Assembly: GCA_004356175.1 (NCBI GenBank)
Contig: SMXV01000066.1
Coordinates: 1-11,883, forward strand
Source of the DNA: Acidobacteriota bacterium
GTDB lineage: Bacteria > Actinomycetota > Acidimicrobiia > Spongiisociales > UBA5794
Direction of reading: 5' to 3'
Length of the DNA stretch: 11,883 bases
Shown here one piece after another: positions 1 through 6,833 of this stretch. The notes below the pieces were generated by a model. It saw only the letters and a program-made list of their open reading frames with translations. It was not told where the DNA came from and did not search any database. The translations under genes were made by a program, and so were the position numbers. Every line of letters starts with the position of its first letter. Positions within the stretch are counted from its first letter, which is position 1.

Positions 1-284
1 AGTCGCGCGATTTTCGGGACGAGACCGTAGTGACCTCCGATCGTGCGTCGCAGCAATCCTTGGTGTCCGAGGTGATTGAGCCCGCGGTCGGCGCCGTCTC
101 CTTGGCCGCCTGCCCAAACCAAAGTGAGGCCGGTTGGCGAGTTGTGTTCGATATAGCGCTGTTCTATCGCTGCAAGTACGGCTTCGGCGACTCCGTGGCC
201 ACCCCAGCCGGATGAAGCAACGACGTCTCCATCATGGATCACCGATACTGCGTCAGCGGCAGAAACGATCTTGCTAATCGACAT
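1..284 (-). CDS. Acyl-CoA:carboxylate CoA-transferase (YdiF/propionate CoA-transferase type), N-terminal part
   Basis: Enzymes of this family move CoA between an acyl-CoA and a free carboxylate such as acetate, propionate or a 3-keto acid, in the cytoplasm. Translating the minus strand from the ATG at 284 gives 94 uninterrupted codons that leave the window at its left edge. The N-terminus is typical of the family: an SAADAVSVIHDGD opening (residues 8-20), then AGGQGDGADRGLNHLGH (58-74) and RRTIGGHYGLVP (79-90), which closely match the glycine-rich CoA-transferase N-terminal domain as I know it. The catalytic glutamate lies in the C-terminal half, outside the window. The start is supported by a GGAGGT Shine-Dalgarno sequence 8 nt upstream. 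The substrate cannot be told from this fragment. The family call is firm. Confidence 0.88.
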   Translation of the reverse strand, partial: MSISKIVSAADAVSVIHDGDVVASSGWGGHGVAEAVLAAIEQRYIEHNSPTGLTLVWAGGQGDGADRGLNHLGHQGLLRRTIGGHYGLVPKIAR

Positions 285-292
285 GGACAGAG

Positions 293-315
293 ACCTCCAG
301 CGCTACTCGAAGATA
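293..315 (-). promoter_or_regulatory. Shine-Dalgarno and candidate -10 box of the CoA-transferase gene
   Basis: On the minus strand a GGAGGT ribosome binding site covers 298-293, 8 nt before the ATG at 284. A TATCTT hexamer at 315-310 is a plausible -10 box and would give a 5' leader of about 20 nt. The best -35-like match, TTGTCG, sits about 20 nt further upstream, which is rather far. The ribosome site is clear and the promoter is tentative. Unlike several other genes in the window, this one appears to have a leader. Confidence 0.45.
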
Positions 316-430
316 CACCGATTCCGCCCGGCATGCGACAAGGTCTGCTCGGTCAGCCGGAGCGCTCTGTCGAAGCGGTTGGTCGGACCCCAGTGGCGAG
401 ATCCGTACCACGATGAGCTGGTTCTCGGTT
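316..430. other. Divergent intergenic region
   Basis: This stretch lies between the CoA-transferase (minus) and the MFS unit (plus). I saw no RNA gene, convincing ORF or strong inverted repeat. ORFs that cross it on the plus strand give basic, low-complexity products with no recognisable motif and are taken as spurious. Confidence 0.5.
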
Positions 431-442
431 TAGGATGTGTGC
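431..442 (+). promoter_or_regulatory. Leaderless-type -10 element before the leader ORF/MFS unit
   Basis: TAGGAT at 431-436 is followed by exactly 6 nt and then GTG at 443. The same TTAGGAT heptamer with the same 6-nt gap precedes the antiporter ATG at 1754. In actinobacteria a TANNNT -10 box at this distance usually places the transcript start at the first base of the start codon. No convincing -35 box is visible. The placement implies that translation begins at 443, ahead of the MFS frame. Confidence 0.5.
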
Positions 443-511
443 GTGAACGCTGATCCCATTTCTATCCATAGGCACGAGCTATGGACCTCGAGTGATTGTC
501 GGCGCGCTTGA
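443..511 (+). CDS. Possible 22-codon leaderless leader ORF overlapping the MFS start
   Basis: GTG at 443, immediately after a leaderless-type -10 element, opens a 22-codon frame (N-terminus VNADPISIHR, C-terminus SSDCRRA) ending with TGA at 509-511. It lies in a different frame from the MFS gene. Its TGA overlaps an in-frame MFS TTG codon at 508-510 (TTGA), an arrangement typical of translational coupling. The peptide matches no family I know. It could be a leader peptide, a coupling ORF for a downstream gene with a weak start, or the true N-terminus of the MFS protein separated by an indel. The only support is position and start context, so confidence is low. Confidence 0.33.
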   Translation: MNADPISIHRHELWTSSDCRRA

Positions 512-1698
512 CCTGGCTTCGGACACGGGTGAAGGGGATTACGAAGGGCGTTCCGAAGACCGTCATTGGGCTCGGATTTGTGTCGTTGCTGACGGATCTG
601 TCGAGCGAGATGATCTATCCCCTCATTCCGTTGTTTCTTACGTCGGTGCTTGGTGCCGGTGCGCTTGCGCTGGGGATCATTGAAGGTATTGCCGAGTCCA
701 CGGCCTCTGTTCTCAAGGTGGTTTCGGGTCTGTGGACAGACCGGGTGAAGAAACGAAAACCATTCATCCTGGCTGGGTACGGAATGGCGGGCCTGGTCAG
801 GCCGCTGATGGCATTTGCCACGGGGTGGCCCATGGTGTTGGGAATTCGATTCGTCGACCGCGTCGGCAAAGGAGTGAGGACTGCTCCTCGGGACGCGCTC
901 ATTGCCGACGTGACTCCGCCGGAATCTCGCGGTGCTGCGTTTGGTGTGCACAGAAGCATGGACCACTTCGGTGCTGTAGTCGGGCCGCTGGTCGCTGCGG
1001 CGCTCTTGTGGGCGGGACTCAGCATGCGATCCGTGTTTCTTCTTGCAGCGGTTCCCGCTGTAATCGTGATTGTCGTGATCCAACGGGTGATCAAGGAACC
1101 TGTACAGGTCTCAACCATCACCGAATCCGGTGCGTCAGTATTCTCGCGAGGCCGCGAACTCGGTTCGAACTACTGGACTTTGATGGCTGCGGTCGTGGTG
1201 TTCACACTTGGCAACAGTGCAGACGCCTTCCTCCTCCTGCGGTTGAGTGACTCCGGTGTCTCATTGGTGATGATTGCAATCTTGTGGTCAGTGTTCAGCA
1301 TGGTCAAGATGGCTTCCAATCTTTTTGGTGGCCGGCTTTCGGATCGGATCGGACCAAAGCCCATGCTTCTGGCTGGATGGATTCTCTACGCAGGTATCTA
1401 CCTCGCAATGGCGCTTGTTTCGTCACAGGTCGTGTTCATCGCACTCTTTCTCGCATACGGACTCTATTTCGGACTCACAGAACCAGTTGAGCGAGCATGG
1501 GTGGCCGCTCTTGCGCCACAGGATCTCCGCGGCTCGGCGTTCGGCTACTACAACGGTGCGGTAGGGATTGGTGCGCTGCCCGCAAGCGTCGTCTTTGGCG
1601 GAATCTGGGCGATTACGGGACCGTCGGCGGCATTCATGTTCGGAGCAGCAATGGCCTTGATTGCCGCAATCATCCTTACTCGAGTGGCCACGCCTTGA
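496..1698 (+). CDS. Major facilitator superfamily transporter
   Basis: This is an inner-membrane secondary transporter of about 400 residues with hydrophobic segments consistent with 12 helices. The N-terminal region LLTDLSSEMIYPLIPLF (31-47) is typical of one MFS_1 branch. The loop after helix 2 carries a motif-A-like SGLWTDRVKKRK (77-88), and the second half repeats it as GGRLSDRIGPKP (278-289). A conserved DRVGKGVRTAPRD segment lies at 121-133. The substrate is unknown; efflux of a small molecule is possible. The start is uncertain: a stop codon at 493-495 is followed directly by TTG at 496, with other candidates at TTG 508 (overlapping the leader ORF stop) and GTG 529, none with a good Shine-Dalgarno sequence. 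The stop is 55 nt before the antiporter gene, which has its own promoter. Confidence 0.85.
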   Translation: MSARLTWLRTRVKGITKGVPKTVIGLGFVSLLTDLSSEMIYPLIPLFLTSVLGAGALALGIIEGIAESTASVLKVVSGLWTDRVKKRKPFILAGYGMAGLVRPLMAFATGWPMVLGIRFVDRVGKGVRTAPRDALIADVTPPESRGAAFGVHRSMDHFGAVVGPLVAAALLWAGLSMRSVFLLAAVPAVIVIVVIQRVIKEPVQVSTITESGASVFSRGRELGSNYWTLMAAVVVFTLGNSADAFLLLRLSDSGVSLVMIAILWSVFSMVKMASNLFGGRLSDRIGPKPMLLAGWILYAGIYLAMALVSSQVVFIALFLAYGLYFGLTEPVERAWVAALAPQDLRGSAFGYYNGAVGIGALPASVVFGGIWAITGPSAAFMFGAAMALIAAIILTRVATP

Positions 1699-1741
1699 CA
1701 GACACAACCGAGGTGCGACTCGACTCGTACAGCCAATGGCT

Positions 1742-1753
1742 TAGGATTGCGGC
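1742..1753 (+). promoter_or_regulatory. Leaderless-type -10 element of the antiporter gene
   Basis: TAGGAT at 1742-1747 lies 6 nt before the ATG at 1754. There is no Shine-Dalgarno sequence in the gap (TGCGGC). This fits a leaderless transcript starting at the A of the ATG and supports 1754 as the true start. No -35 box is seen at the usual distance. Confidence 0.6.
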
Positions 1754-3055
1754 ATGTTCGGAGTAGCGATATTTGCAGCGGTTGCCTTCGGTTACGCGCT
1801 TGTCTCTCGCCGACTTTCGACCACCCTGATTACAGGTCCAATCGTCTTCACTCTGCTCGGAGTTTTCCTCGGGTCCAACTTGCTACGTGGCGTGAACAGC
1901 GAGCTCGACAGTGGCGTGGTCCAACTCCTTCTGGAGGTGACCTTGGTTGTCGTGCTGTTCTCCGACGCGGCTGCGACCGATGTGCGCAGAGCTCGCCGGG
2001 AAGCCTCGCTCCCTGGTCGGCTACTCGGAATCGGCATGCCACTTACCATCCTAAGTGGGACGCTCGCGGCGTTCGTTTTCTTCGACGCATTGGGATTTTG
2101 GGAGGCGGCCGTGGTGGCCGTGGTACTTGCACCGACTGACGCGGCTCTTGGAAAGTCGATTATCACCAACAAGAGCGTTCCGAGGGTTGTTCGGCAAGCT
2201 CTCAATGTTGAGAGTGGTCTCAACGATGGCATCGCGGTGCCCTTCCTTGCCATAACCATCGCGGGAGCGTTGGGCGAAATGCAGACCCTGAGTGGTGTTG
2301 TCTCCGTGTTTGTGGGCGAAATAGGTTGGGCAATCCTCGGGGGAATGCTTGTTGGATGGATCGGTGGAAAGGCGATTTTGTTCGCGAGCAAGCGTGGGTG
2401 GATGTCGGACCGGTGGAGGCTTATCGCAGCCCTGGTGCTCGCGATTGCTGCGTTCGCCGTTGCTTCCCCTCTTGGCGGATCAGGATTTCTCGCAGCATTC
2501 GTCGCTGGACTCACCTTTGGCAGCATCGTGCGTTCAACATACCCCGACATTTGCGAGTTCTCCGATGATACAGCCGAGTTCCTCACGATGACTGCATTCT
2601 TCGTGTTCGGTGCATTCATGTTGGTACCGAGCTTCCCGCTCATCACATGGTCAATGGTTGGATTCGCACTCGTCATTCTGACAGTCGCACGAATGATTCC
2701 TGTCGCAATCTCAATGATCGGTACACGGTTGAAGGCACCAACGGTGCTCTACTTGGGTTGGTTCGGTCCACGCGGACTCGCGTCACTTGTCTTCGTCGGG
2801 ACTGTCGTGGTTGAAGGGAACCTGTTGAGTGACGCACCAATGATTCTCGCTGTGGTGGCAACGGTGGTCGCAACAAGCGTGGTCCTTCACGGCGTATCTG
2901 CTGTGCCTCTTTCGAAGGCATACGGCCTCTGGTGGGCCAGGACTGAGAATGCACGGAGAGGGATGGCCGAGTCGGTCGAGGTGCGCAACGTGGCGTACCG
3001 GCACAGAATTCAGGGTTCTTCAGACGACACGCACCCGACTGGCCCACGCTCCTAG
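1754..3055 (+). CDS. CPA1-family cation/proton antiporter (NhaP-like)
   Basis: This is an integral membrane antiporter expected to exchange Na+ or K+ for H+ and so serve pH and salt homeostasis. The 433-residue protein has many hydrophobic helices and the CPA1 core motifs: APTDAALGKSI (126-136, with Asp129), NVESGLNDGIAVPF (151-164, with the paired Asn157-Asp158 of the ion site), and GWFGPRGLAS (335-344, with the conserved Arg340). The last 40 or so residues are hydrophilic and form a short cytoplasmic tail, with no TrkA_C or other regulatory domain. The length is normal for the short NhaP type. It follows the MFS gene on the same strand but has its own leaderless-type promoter, and its 3' end is convergent with the SDR gene. 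The ion specificity cannot be read from the sequence. Confidence 0.92.
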   Translation: MFGVAIFAAVAFGYALVSRRLSTTLITGPIVFTLLGVFLGSNLLRGVNSELDSGVVQLLLEVTLVVVLFSDAAATDVRRARREASLPGRLLGIGMPLTILSGTLAAFVFFDALGFWEAAVVAVVLAPTDAALGKSIITNKSVPRVVRQALNVESGLNDGIAVPFLAITIAGALGEMQTLSGVVSVFVGEIGWAILGGMLVGWIGGKAILFASKRGWMSDRWRLIAALVLAIAAFAVASPLGGSGFLAAFVAGLTFGSIVRSTYPDICEFSDDTAEFLTMTAFFVFGAFMLVPSFPLITWSMVGFALVILTVARMIPVAISMIGTRLKAPTVLYLGWFGPRGLASLVFVGTVVVEGNLLSDAPMILAVVATVVATSVVLHGVSAVPLSKAYGLWWARTENARRGMAESVEVRNVAYRHRIQGSSDDTHPTGPRS

Positions 3056-3072
3056 ACCGGCCGGGCCAGTCG
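3036..3072. terminator. Inverted repeat between convergent antiporter and SDR genes
   Basis: CGACTGGCCC (3036-3045) and GGGCCAGTCG (3063-3072) form a perfect 10-bp stem around a 17-nt loop. The repeat spans the antiporter stop codon (3053-3055) and ends 12 nt before the last base of the SDR gene. It probably acts as a shared terminator for the two converging genes. There is no long T-run on either side, so termination efficiency is uncertain. Confidence 0.6.
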
Positions 3073-3084
3073 ATTGAGACGGTC

Positions 3085-3798
3085 TCAGATAAGGGCCGAG
3101 CCCGAGACAGGAATTGTTCCGCCGTTGACGGCTTTTGACTCTCTGCTTCCGAGAAAGTTGATCACCTCAGCTATCTCTTCAGGCTGGGGCCAGTCGACGT
3201 AGTCACTGTATGGCAGGGCAGTTCGCGTGGCTTCGGTGTTGATGACCGACGGGAGTAGGGTGTTGCATGTCGTTGCAGTATCGAGAAGTTCAGTTGCGAC
3301 GGACCGACCGAGGGCAGCAACTGCCGCCTTTGACATGTTGTAGGCCGCCTGGCCTGCAGGCGCCTCGACAGCATGTTTCGAACCAATGAGCACGATTCGC
3401 CCCCAGTCATCCGACATGAGCGGTATTGCCGCCCGAGTTGCGTTCCACGCGGTTTTCACGTTGAGGTCAATCATGCGATTCAGGCGGACATCGTCCGTCT
3501 CTGCGACATCGCGTCCGCCGGCCCAACCGCCCACGAGAGAGGCCATCAGGTTGATCGGGCCGAAGGCCTCGGTCGCTTCGCTGAAGAACGCGTCAACCGC
3601 TTCAGGGTCTGTGCCGTCCACTCTTCTGATGATCAGTTGGTCCTCTTCAAGACCCATATCGCTTTCGAGCGCCGTTGCTTCCTCAGGAAGCAGATATGTC
3701 ACCGCCACCTTGAATCCACGGTCAATCAGCATGGGTAGGAGGCACCGGCCGACGGAGCCAGTCCCTCCAGGTATCAAGGCAACACTCATTTCACTCAT
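3085..3798 (-). CDS. Short-chain dehydrogenase/reductase (SDR)
   Basis: This is a cytoplasmic NAD(P)-dependent oxidoreductase of 237 residues. The Rossmann cofactor loop is GGTGSVG (11-17), a variant of the usual TGxxxGIG. The structural Asn113 lies in LNVKT. The catalytic residues are visible as Ser140 (LIGSK), Tyr153 and Lys157 (YNMSK). The C-terminus ends PVSGSALI, similar to many SDRs. The frame stays open upstream to 3912, but I chose ATG 3798 because a TATCGT element lies 6 nt before it and homology starts there; the longer form would overlap the divergent ABC remnant. A second ATG at 3789 is an alternative. The substrate is unknown, and the neighbours give no clue. Confidence 0.88.
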   Translation of the reverse strand: MSEMSVALIPGGTGSVGRCLLPMLIDRGFKVAVTYLLPEEATALESDMGLEEDQLIIRRVDGTDPEAVDAFFSEATEAFGPINLMASLVGGWAGGRDVAETDDVRLNRMIDLNVKTAWNATRAAIPLMSDDWGRIVLIGSKHAVEAPAGQAAYNMSKAAVAALGRSVATELLDTATTCNTLLPSVINTEATRTALPYSDYVDWPQPEEIAEVINFLGSRESKAVNGGTIPVSGSALI

Positions 3799-3810
3799 AT
3801 CGCAACGATA
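3799..3810 (-). promoter_or_regulatory. Leaderless-type -10 element of the SDR gene
   Basis: On the minus strand TATCGT (3810-3805) is followed by 6 nt (TGCGAT) and then the ATG at 3798. An AAGGAG sequence also occurs, but it lies about 15 nt upstream of the ATG, too far for an ordinary ribosome site. The promoter reading is therefore preferred. Confidence 0.5.
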
Positions 3811-3880
3811 GCTCTCCTTGAGCTGGCGCCACGCCTTGTAGCGCGATGGCCAGCCGCAATCGTCCAATCGCGGAGGAACC

Positions 3881-4483
3881 ATGGCTCCGACCACCATCGA
3901 AGACATCGGCAAGATCTACCCAGACGGAACGAGAGCTGTTGGTCAGGTCAACCTCGAAATCAGCGATGGCGAATTTCTTGTCCTCGTCGGACCGTCAGGT
4001 TGCGGTGAATCGACGGTGGTTAGGATGATTTCAGGACTTGACGAGATCACCGAGGGCAGGCTCGGCATCGGTGGGCGAGTTGTCAACGATGGTCCGTCGA
4101 AGGATCGGGCTATTGCGATAATGTTTCAGAAATACGCGTTGTACCTCCACATGACGGTGCGCGACAACATGGCGTTCGGATTGAGGCTGAGGGAGACAGA
4201 GGCGTTCCTCATGGACGAGGCGCTGTCGAAGTTCGACGCCAAGCTGCGTGTCGGATGCGTACACAGCTCGGGAAGGTGCACCAGCGTCCCAACACGACCG
4301 AGGTCGATGTGACTCACGACCAAGTCGAGGCGATGACGTTGGGTCATCGTGTTGCTGCGATGCGGCCAGTGTCGGCAAAGTGACCTACAACCTCCAACAG
4401 GCGGCGGCACCAACCGAACTCTTCAACAACCCGGTCAATCGTTTCATCGGTGGCCTTATCGGCAGACAGGCATGAATCTCGTG
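3881..4483 (+). pseudogene. Decayed sugar-type ABC transporter ATPase (UgpC/MsmK-like)
   Basis: Intact relatives are about 360-residue ATPases that drive carbohydrate ABC importers. The remnant keeps a good ribosome site (GGAGG just before ATG 3881) and an aligned start through GPSGCGEST, where the Walker A Lys is Glu (codon 43, GAA at 4007-4009). It then keeps the Q-loop region MFQKYALYLHMTV. About 50 residues expected next, including the LSGGQ signature, are missing near 4195-4206, where the frame jumps to FLMDEALSKFDAKLRV. The frame then shifts near 4250 (VTHDQVEAMTLGHRVA is read in the next frame), again near 4370 (APTELFNNPVNRFIGGLIG), and again at 4472 (MNLV). The C-terminal TOBE-type domain is gone. 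A functional product is not credible. Confidence 0.88.
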
Positions 4484-4586
4484 TATGGCGAATGGTCCAA
4501 GTTCGGCGATGATGTGATTGCCACATCTGAAGTCGCTGCCGAACCGACGACGCCGGCTCCGAGCACGAATGTTGCCATGGTTCCTC
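4484..4586. other. Non-coding tail after the ABC remnant
   Basis: This is the short gap between the last recognisable ABC codons (MNLV, in the shifted frame) and the end of the convergent PIG-L gene. No hairpin, RNA gene or conserved motif was seen. It may be unrecognisable 3' sequence of the same dead gene. Confidence 0.4.
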
Positions 4587-5339
4587 CTAGGGCACTATCA
4601 GTTTGAATATTTCGGCAAGTTGATGACCGAAGAGCTCGCCGTCTTTTGCATGTCGAATCCGCACCGATGCAGCAAAGGCGAGCCGACTCTCCGCTCCTGT
4701 TTCTGCTCCACTCATAGTGGTCGTCCCCTGTGAGGTATGGCACATGAGAGCATCAATCTTCGATTCGAACCATGTGTCGGTCATCGGTTCGGCATGGTCC
4801 GGCGCATCCGCGGACCACAGAAGCGCCGTCGATGGTCGATGAGCTGGCAGGTTGAGATGTCGAGCGGCGAGGGGCTCTCTTGCGGTGACGACAGCATCGA
4901 GTGCCGCAGTGCCGGTAACACGATGGTCAGGGTGAAGTTGGTACTTCTGCCACGGGTCGTGGGTGAGTACCACGTCGGGCTTCTCAGTTCTTATGTGGCG
5001 GGCGAGTTCCAATCGAAGATTCATTGAGTACTCGAGTTCTCCGTCGACGTGTTCGAGGTGGATGACGTTCGCCGCGCCGAGAACGTCGGCTGCGTTGGCC
5101 TGTTCCTTGATGCGTGTCTCAATGAGTTCCTGTTGGTCAGTATCTGGATCCCATGCCCCTTTTGAACCATCGGTGAGGATCACCATCGTGATCTGCGTTC
5201 CGAGCGAAGCCCACCGTGCGAGCGTTGCGCCCGCGCCAAACTCTGCGTCGTCCGGGTGGGCACCAATCGTCATGGCCCGTCCCGGCACGTCAAGTGGTGC
5301 CATGCCGGGACTGCTGTTCGTTGGTGTTCCGTCGGTCAT
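4587..5339 (-). CDS. PIG-L/LmbE family N-deacetylase
   Basis: Members are zinc-dependent deacetylases of N-acetylglucosamine conjugates and related amides; MshB of mycothiol synthesis is the best-known actinobacterial example. The 250-residue protein starts with about 20 variable residues, then a strand and the AHPDDAE zinc motif (27-33, His28 and Asp31 as likely ligands), TDGSKGAWDPD (56-66), and the HPDH motif (136-139, His139 as the third ligand). The length is normal for a single-domain member. The gene follows cofC by 39 nt but has its own leaderless-type promoter, so it may be transcribed both ways. Its substrate is not evident. MshB is possible but not supported by any specific residue I can name. 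Confidence 0.87.
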   Translation of the reverse strand: MTDGTPTNSSPGMAPLDVPGRAMTIGAHPDDAEFGAGATLARWASLGTQITMVILTDGSKGAWDPDTDQQELIETRIKEQANAADVLGAANVIHLEHVDGELEYSMNLRLELARHIRTEKPDVVLTHDPWQKYQLHPDHRVTGTAALDAVVTAREPLAARHLNLPAHRPSTALLWSADAPDHAEPMTDTWFESKIDALMCHTSQGTTTMSGAETGAESRLAFAASVRIRHAKDGELFGHQLAEIFKLIVP

Positions 5340-5352
5340 GCCTGCAATCGTA
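5340..5352 (-). promoter_or_regulatory. Leaderless-type -10 element of the PIG-L gene
   Basis: On the minus strand TACGAT (5352-5347) is followed by 7 nt (TGCAGGC) and the ATG at 5339. It lies inside the 39-nt gap after cofC, so the deacetylase gene may have a separate leaderless transcript despite its tight position. Confidence 0.55.
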
Positions 5353-5378
5353 GAGCCTCGTCAGCAAGAGCGAGCCTG

Positions 5379-5939
5379 CTACGCGGAGCTTAGGTTTGAG
5401 AAAGTGGCCAGGTGGGCCGGGGAGTCGATGTCGATGGAGAGTTCGCGACAGGACATGACGGTTGCGTCTGGTCGAGCAGCCAGGTGGCGGTGAAAGGAAG
5501 ATGGGCCGTAGTGAAAGGGGAACTCGCCTCGTGATGCAATGACGTTTGTTCCGCCGTCCTGGCTCGGCACGAGAACAGTCCTGATGGCGGCGGCGACCGC
5601 CACCATCTCAAGCGCTGCTCCGGAGATGAGTGGGAGGTCGGGCAGGACAACAAGCCATGGTGTTTCGCCGAGAGACTGGATTGCACCGGAGACCGCTTCG
5701 GATAGGTCGGTGCCTTTGTCGCTCAACACATCAATCGACTGTGATTTCGCCCACTGTCGGACCTCACTTGACGAAGTCGTGACCACAAGGTCGAGATCTG
5801 TGTTACTCACGGCGGCAACCGCCCTCTCGCACAGAAGCCGGGACAGATACAATCTGTCGCCCGCACTCAGAACACTGCGAAGGCGCGACATGCCATCAAA
5901 GTCGCGGATTGGCAGAACCACGGTCGGAGGTGATGTCAC
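5379..5939 (-). CDS. cofC: CofC/FbiD-like phospholactate/PEP guanylyltransferase of F420 synthesis
   Basis: This enzyme activates 2-phospho-L-lactate (CofC) or phosphoenolpyruvate (actinobacterial FbiD) with GTP, giving the donor that CofD/FbiA transfers to the deazaflavin Fo. The 186-residue protein shows the family layout: a VVLPIRDFDGMSRL opening (7-20), PDLPLISG (100-107, with the metal-binding Asp101), DGGTNV (128-133), FHYGPSSFHRH (142-152), and an IDIDSPAHL end motif (169-177). It is somewhat shorter than the roughly 200-220 residues I expect. The usual lysine just before SRL/TRL in the N-terminal loop is replaced by Met18. The start is GTG without a clear ribosome site, 34 nt after the permease gene, so translation probably depends on that transcript. 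No other F420 gene is in the window. Confidence 0.82.
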   Translation of the reverse strand: MTSPPTVVLPIRDFDGMSRLRSVLSAGDRLYLSRLLCERAVAAVSNTDLDLVVTTSSSEVRQWAKSQSIDVLSDKGTDLSEAVSGAIQSLGETPWLVVLPDLPLISGAALEMVAVAAAIRTVLVPSQDGGTNVIASRGEFPFHYGPSSFHRHLAARPDATVMSCRELSIDIDSPAHLATFSNLSSA

Positions 5940-5973
5940 TTGCGAGTTGCAGCAGTGTGAGGCATTGCCTGTT

Positions 5974-6783
5974 TCAAGGCGTGGCGATCTTGCGCTCGTA
6001 CCACTGCAGCGCCAGCGACAATGAGACCGTGAGTGTGAGATACATCGCGGCGAGAATCATGAAACCGGCGAAGAACTGAAATGACCTTCCGGTCCACAGT
6101 CGCGACATCTGGGTCAGTTCACGCACAGCGAGTATCGAGACGAGCGATGAATCCTTCAGCAACGCGATCAAGTCATTGCCGAGCGCAGGCAGAATATTCT
6201 TGATGGCCTGGGGCCACACCACCAGACGGAACACTTGGCGCTTGTCGAGACCGACCGACATTCCGGCTTCCGACTGGCCTATCGGAACTGATTCGATTCC
6301 GGCGCGCATTACCTCGGCGATGAACGCTGCATAGATAAGTCCGATGGCGAGACTTGCTCGTATTGCCTTTGACCCGATCGCCGATTGTGGGTCGATGCCG
6401 AAGAGGTCGAAGAACCATGGGATGATGACAAGCCCGATCATGATGATCGTTACAAGAACGGGGATGCCCCTCATGAGCTCGATGTAGTACATCGCTGCGT
6501 TACGAAGAATCGCTTGCTTGGACATTCGAGCGAACGAGAGTGCAAGGCCAAGGACCATGGCAATGACGAACCCGGCAGCGGTTACGGTCAGAGTCAGGTT
6601 TATGCCGTCTTTGATAAACAGGAAACCCTCGGTCCAGGTTTCATCCGTGACAATCTTGAAGACTGGATAGGCAATCGTTGCCGCTATTGCAAGAAGCCAC
6701 CACGGGAACCCCGACCACTCGAAGTTTGCCTTCGACCCTGGCGGTGCCGGGTCGGCTGGTGTGGTCAAGTTCAAGTCGGTCAC
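5974..6783 (-). CDS. Polar amino-acid ABC transporter permease (HisM/GlnP type)
   Basis: This inner-membrane permease subunit forms the channel of a family-3 ABC importer. The 269-residue protein has an early helix (about 28-45) and the type-I permease core: GINLTLTVTAAGFVIA (60-75), YIELMRGIPVLV (100-111), the EAA loop that contacts the ATPase (about 172-194, starting EAGMSVGLDK), and KDSSLVSILAVRELT (210-224). These match amino-acid permeases rather than sugar ones. The start is GTG 6783 with only a weak AGAAG ribosome site. It lies 92 nt after the binding-protein gene, separated by a hairpin. No second permease and no intact ATPase gene is nearby; the ABC remnant at 3881 is of the sugar type and would not be the partner. 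Confidence 0.9.
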   Translation of the reverse strand: MTDLNLTTPADPAPPGSKANFEWSGFPWWLLAIAATIAYPVFKIVTDETWTEGFLFIKDGINLTLTVTAAGFVIAMVLGLALSFARMSKQAILRNAAMYYIELMRGIPVLVTIIMIGLVIIPWFFDLFGIDPQSAIGSKAIRASLAIGLIYAAFIAEVMRAGIESVPIGQSEAGMSVGLDKRQVFRLVVWPQAIKNILPALGNDLIALLKDSSLVSILAVRELTQMSRLWTGRSFQFFAGFMILAAMYLTLTVSLSLALQWYERKIATP

Positions 6784-6833
6784 TTTCGTCTTCTGTTCAC
6801 ACTACCGAATAATCGGGATGTCAGCGCGAAGAA

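Noticed and set aside
30..453. Small plus-strand ORFs at the left end (60-61 residues).
   Set aside because: They are antisense to the CoA-transferase or lie in the intergenic region with no ribosome site or recognisable motif.
430..1121. Long minus-strand ORFs opposite the MFS gene (217 and 168 residues).
   Set aside because: They are rich in Arg, His, Ser and Pro with no motif, and lie antisense to a clear membrane transporter, so they are shadows.
1695..1700. Perfect TTGACA at the MFS stop codon as a -35 box for the antiporter.
   Set aside because: It is 41 nt from the TAGGAT box, far beyond the usual 16-18 nt, and no -10 box sits at the right distance.
1792..2676. 294-residue minus-strand ORF opposite the antiporter gene.
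   Set aside because: Low-complexity Ser/Thr/Ala/Pro composition with no family motif. The plus strand encodes a well-conserved CPA1 protein.
3075..3087. TGAGACGGTCTCA palindrome as an operator.
   Set aside because: It spans the SDR stop codon at the 3' end of two convergent genes, a poor place for an operator, and is short enough to be chance.
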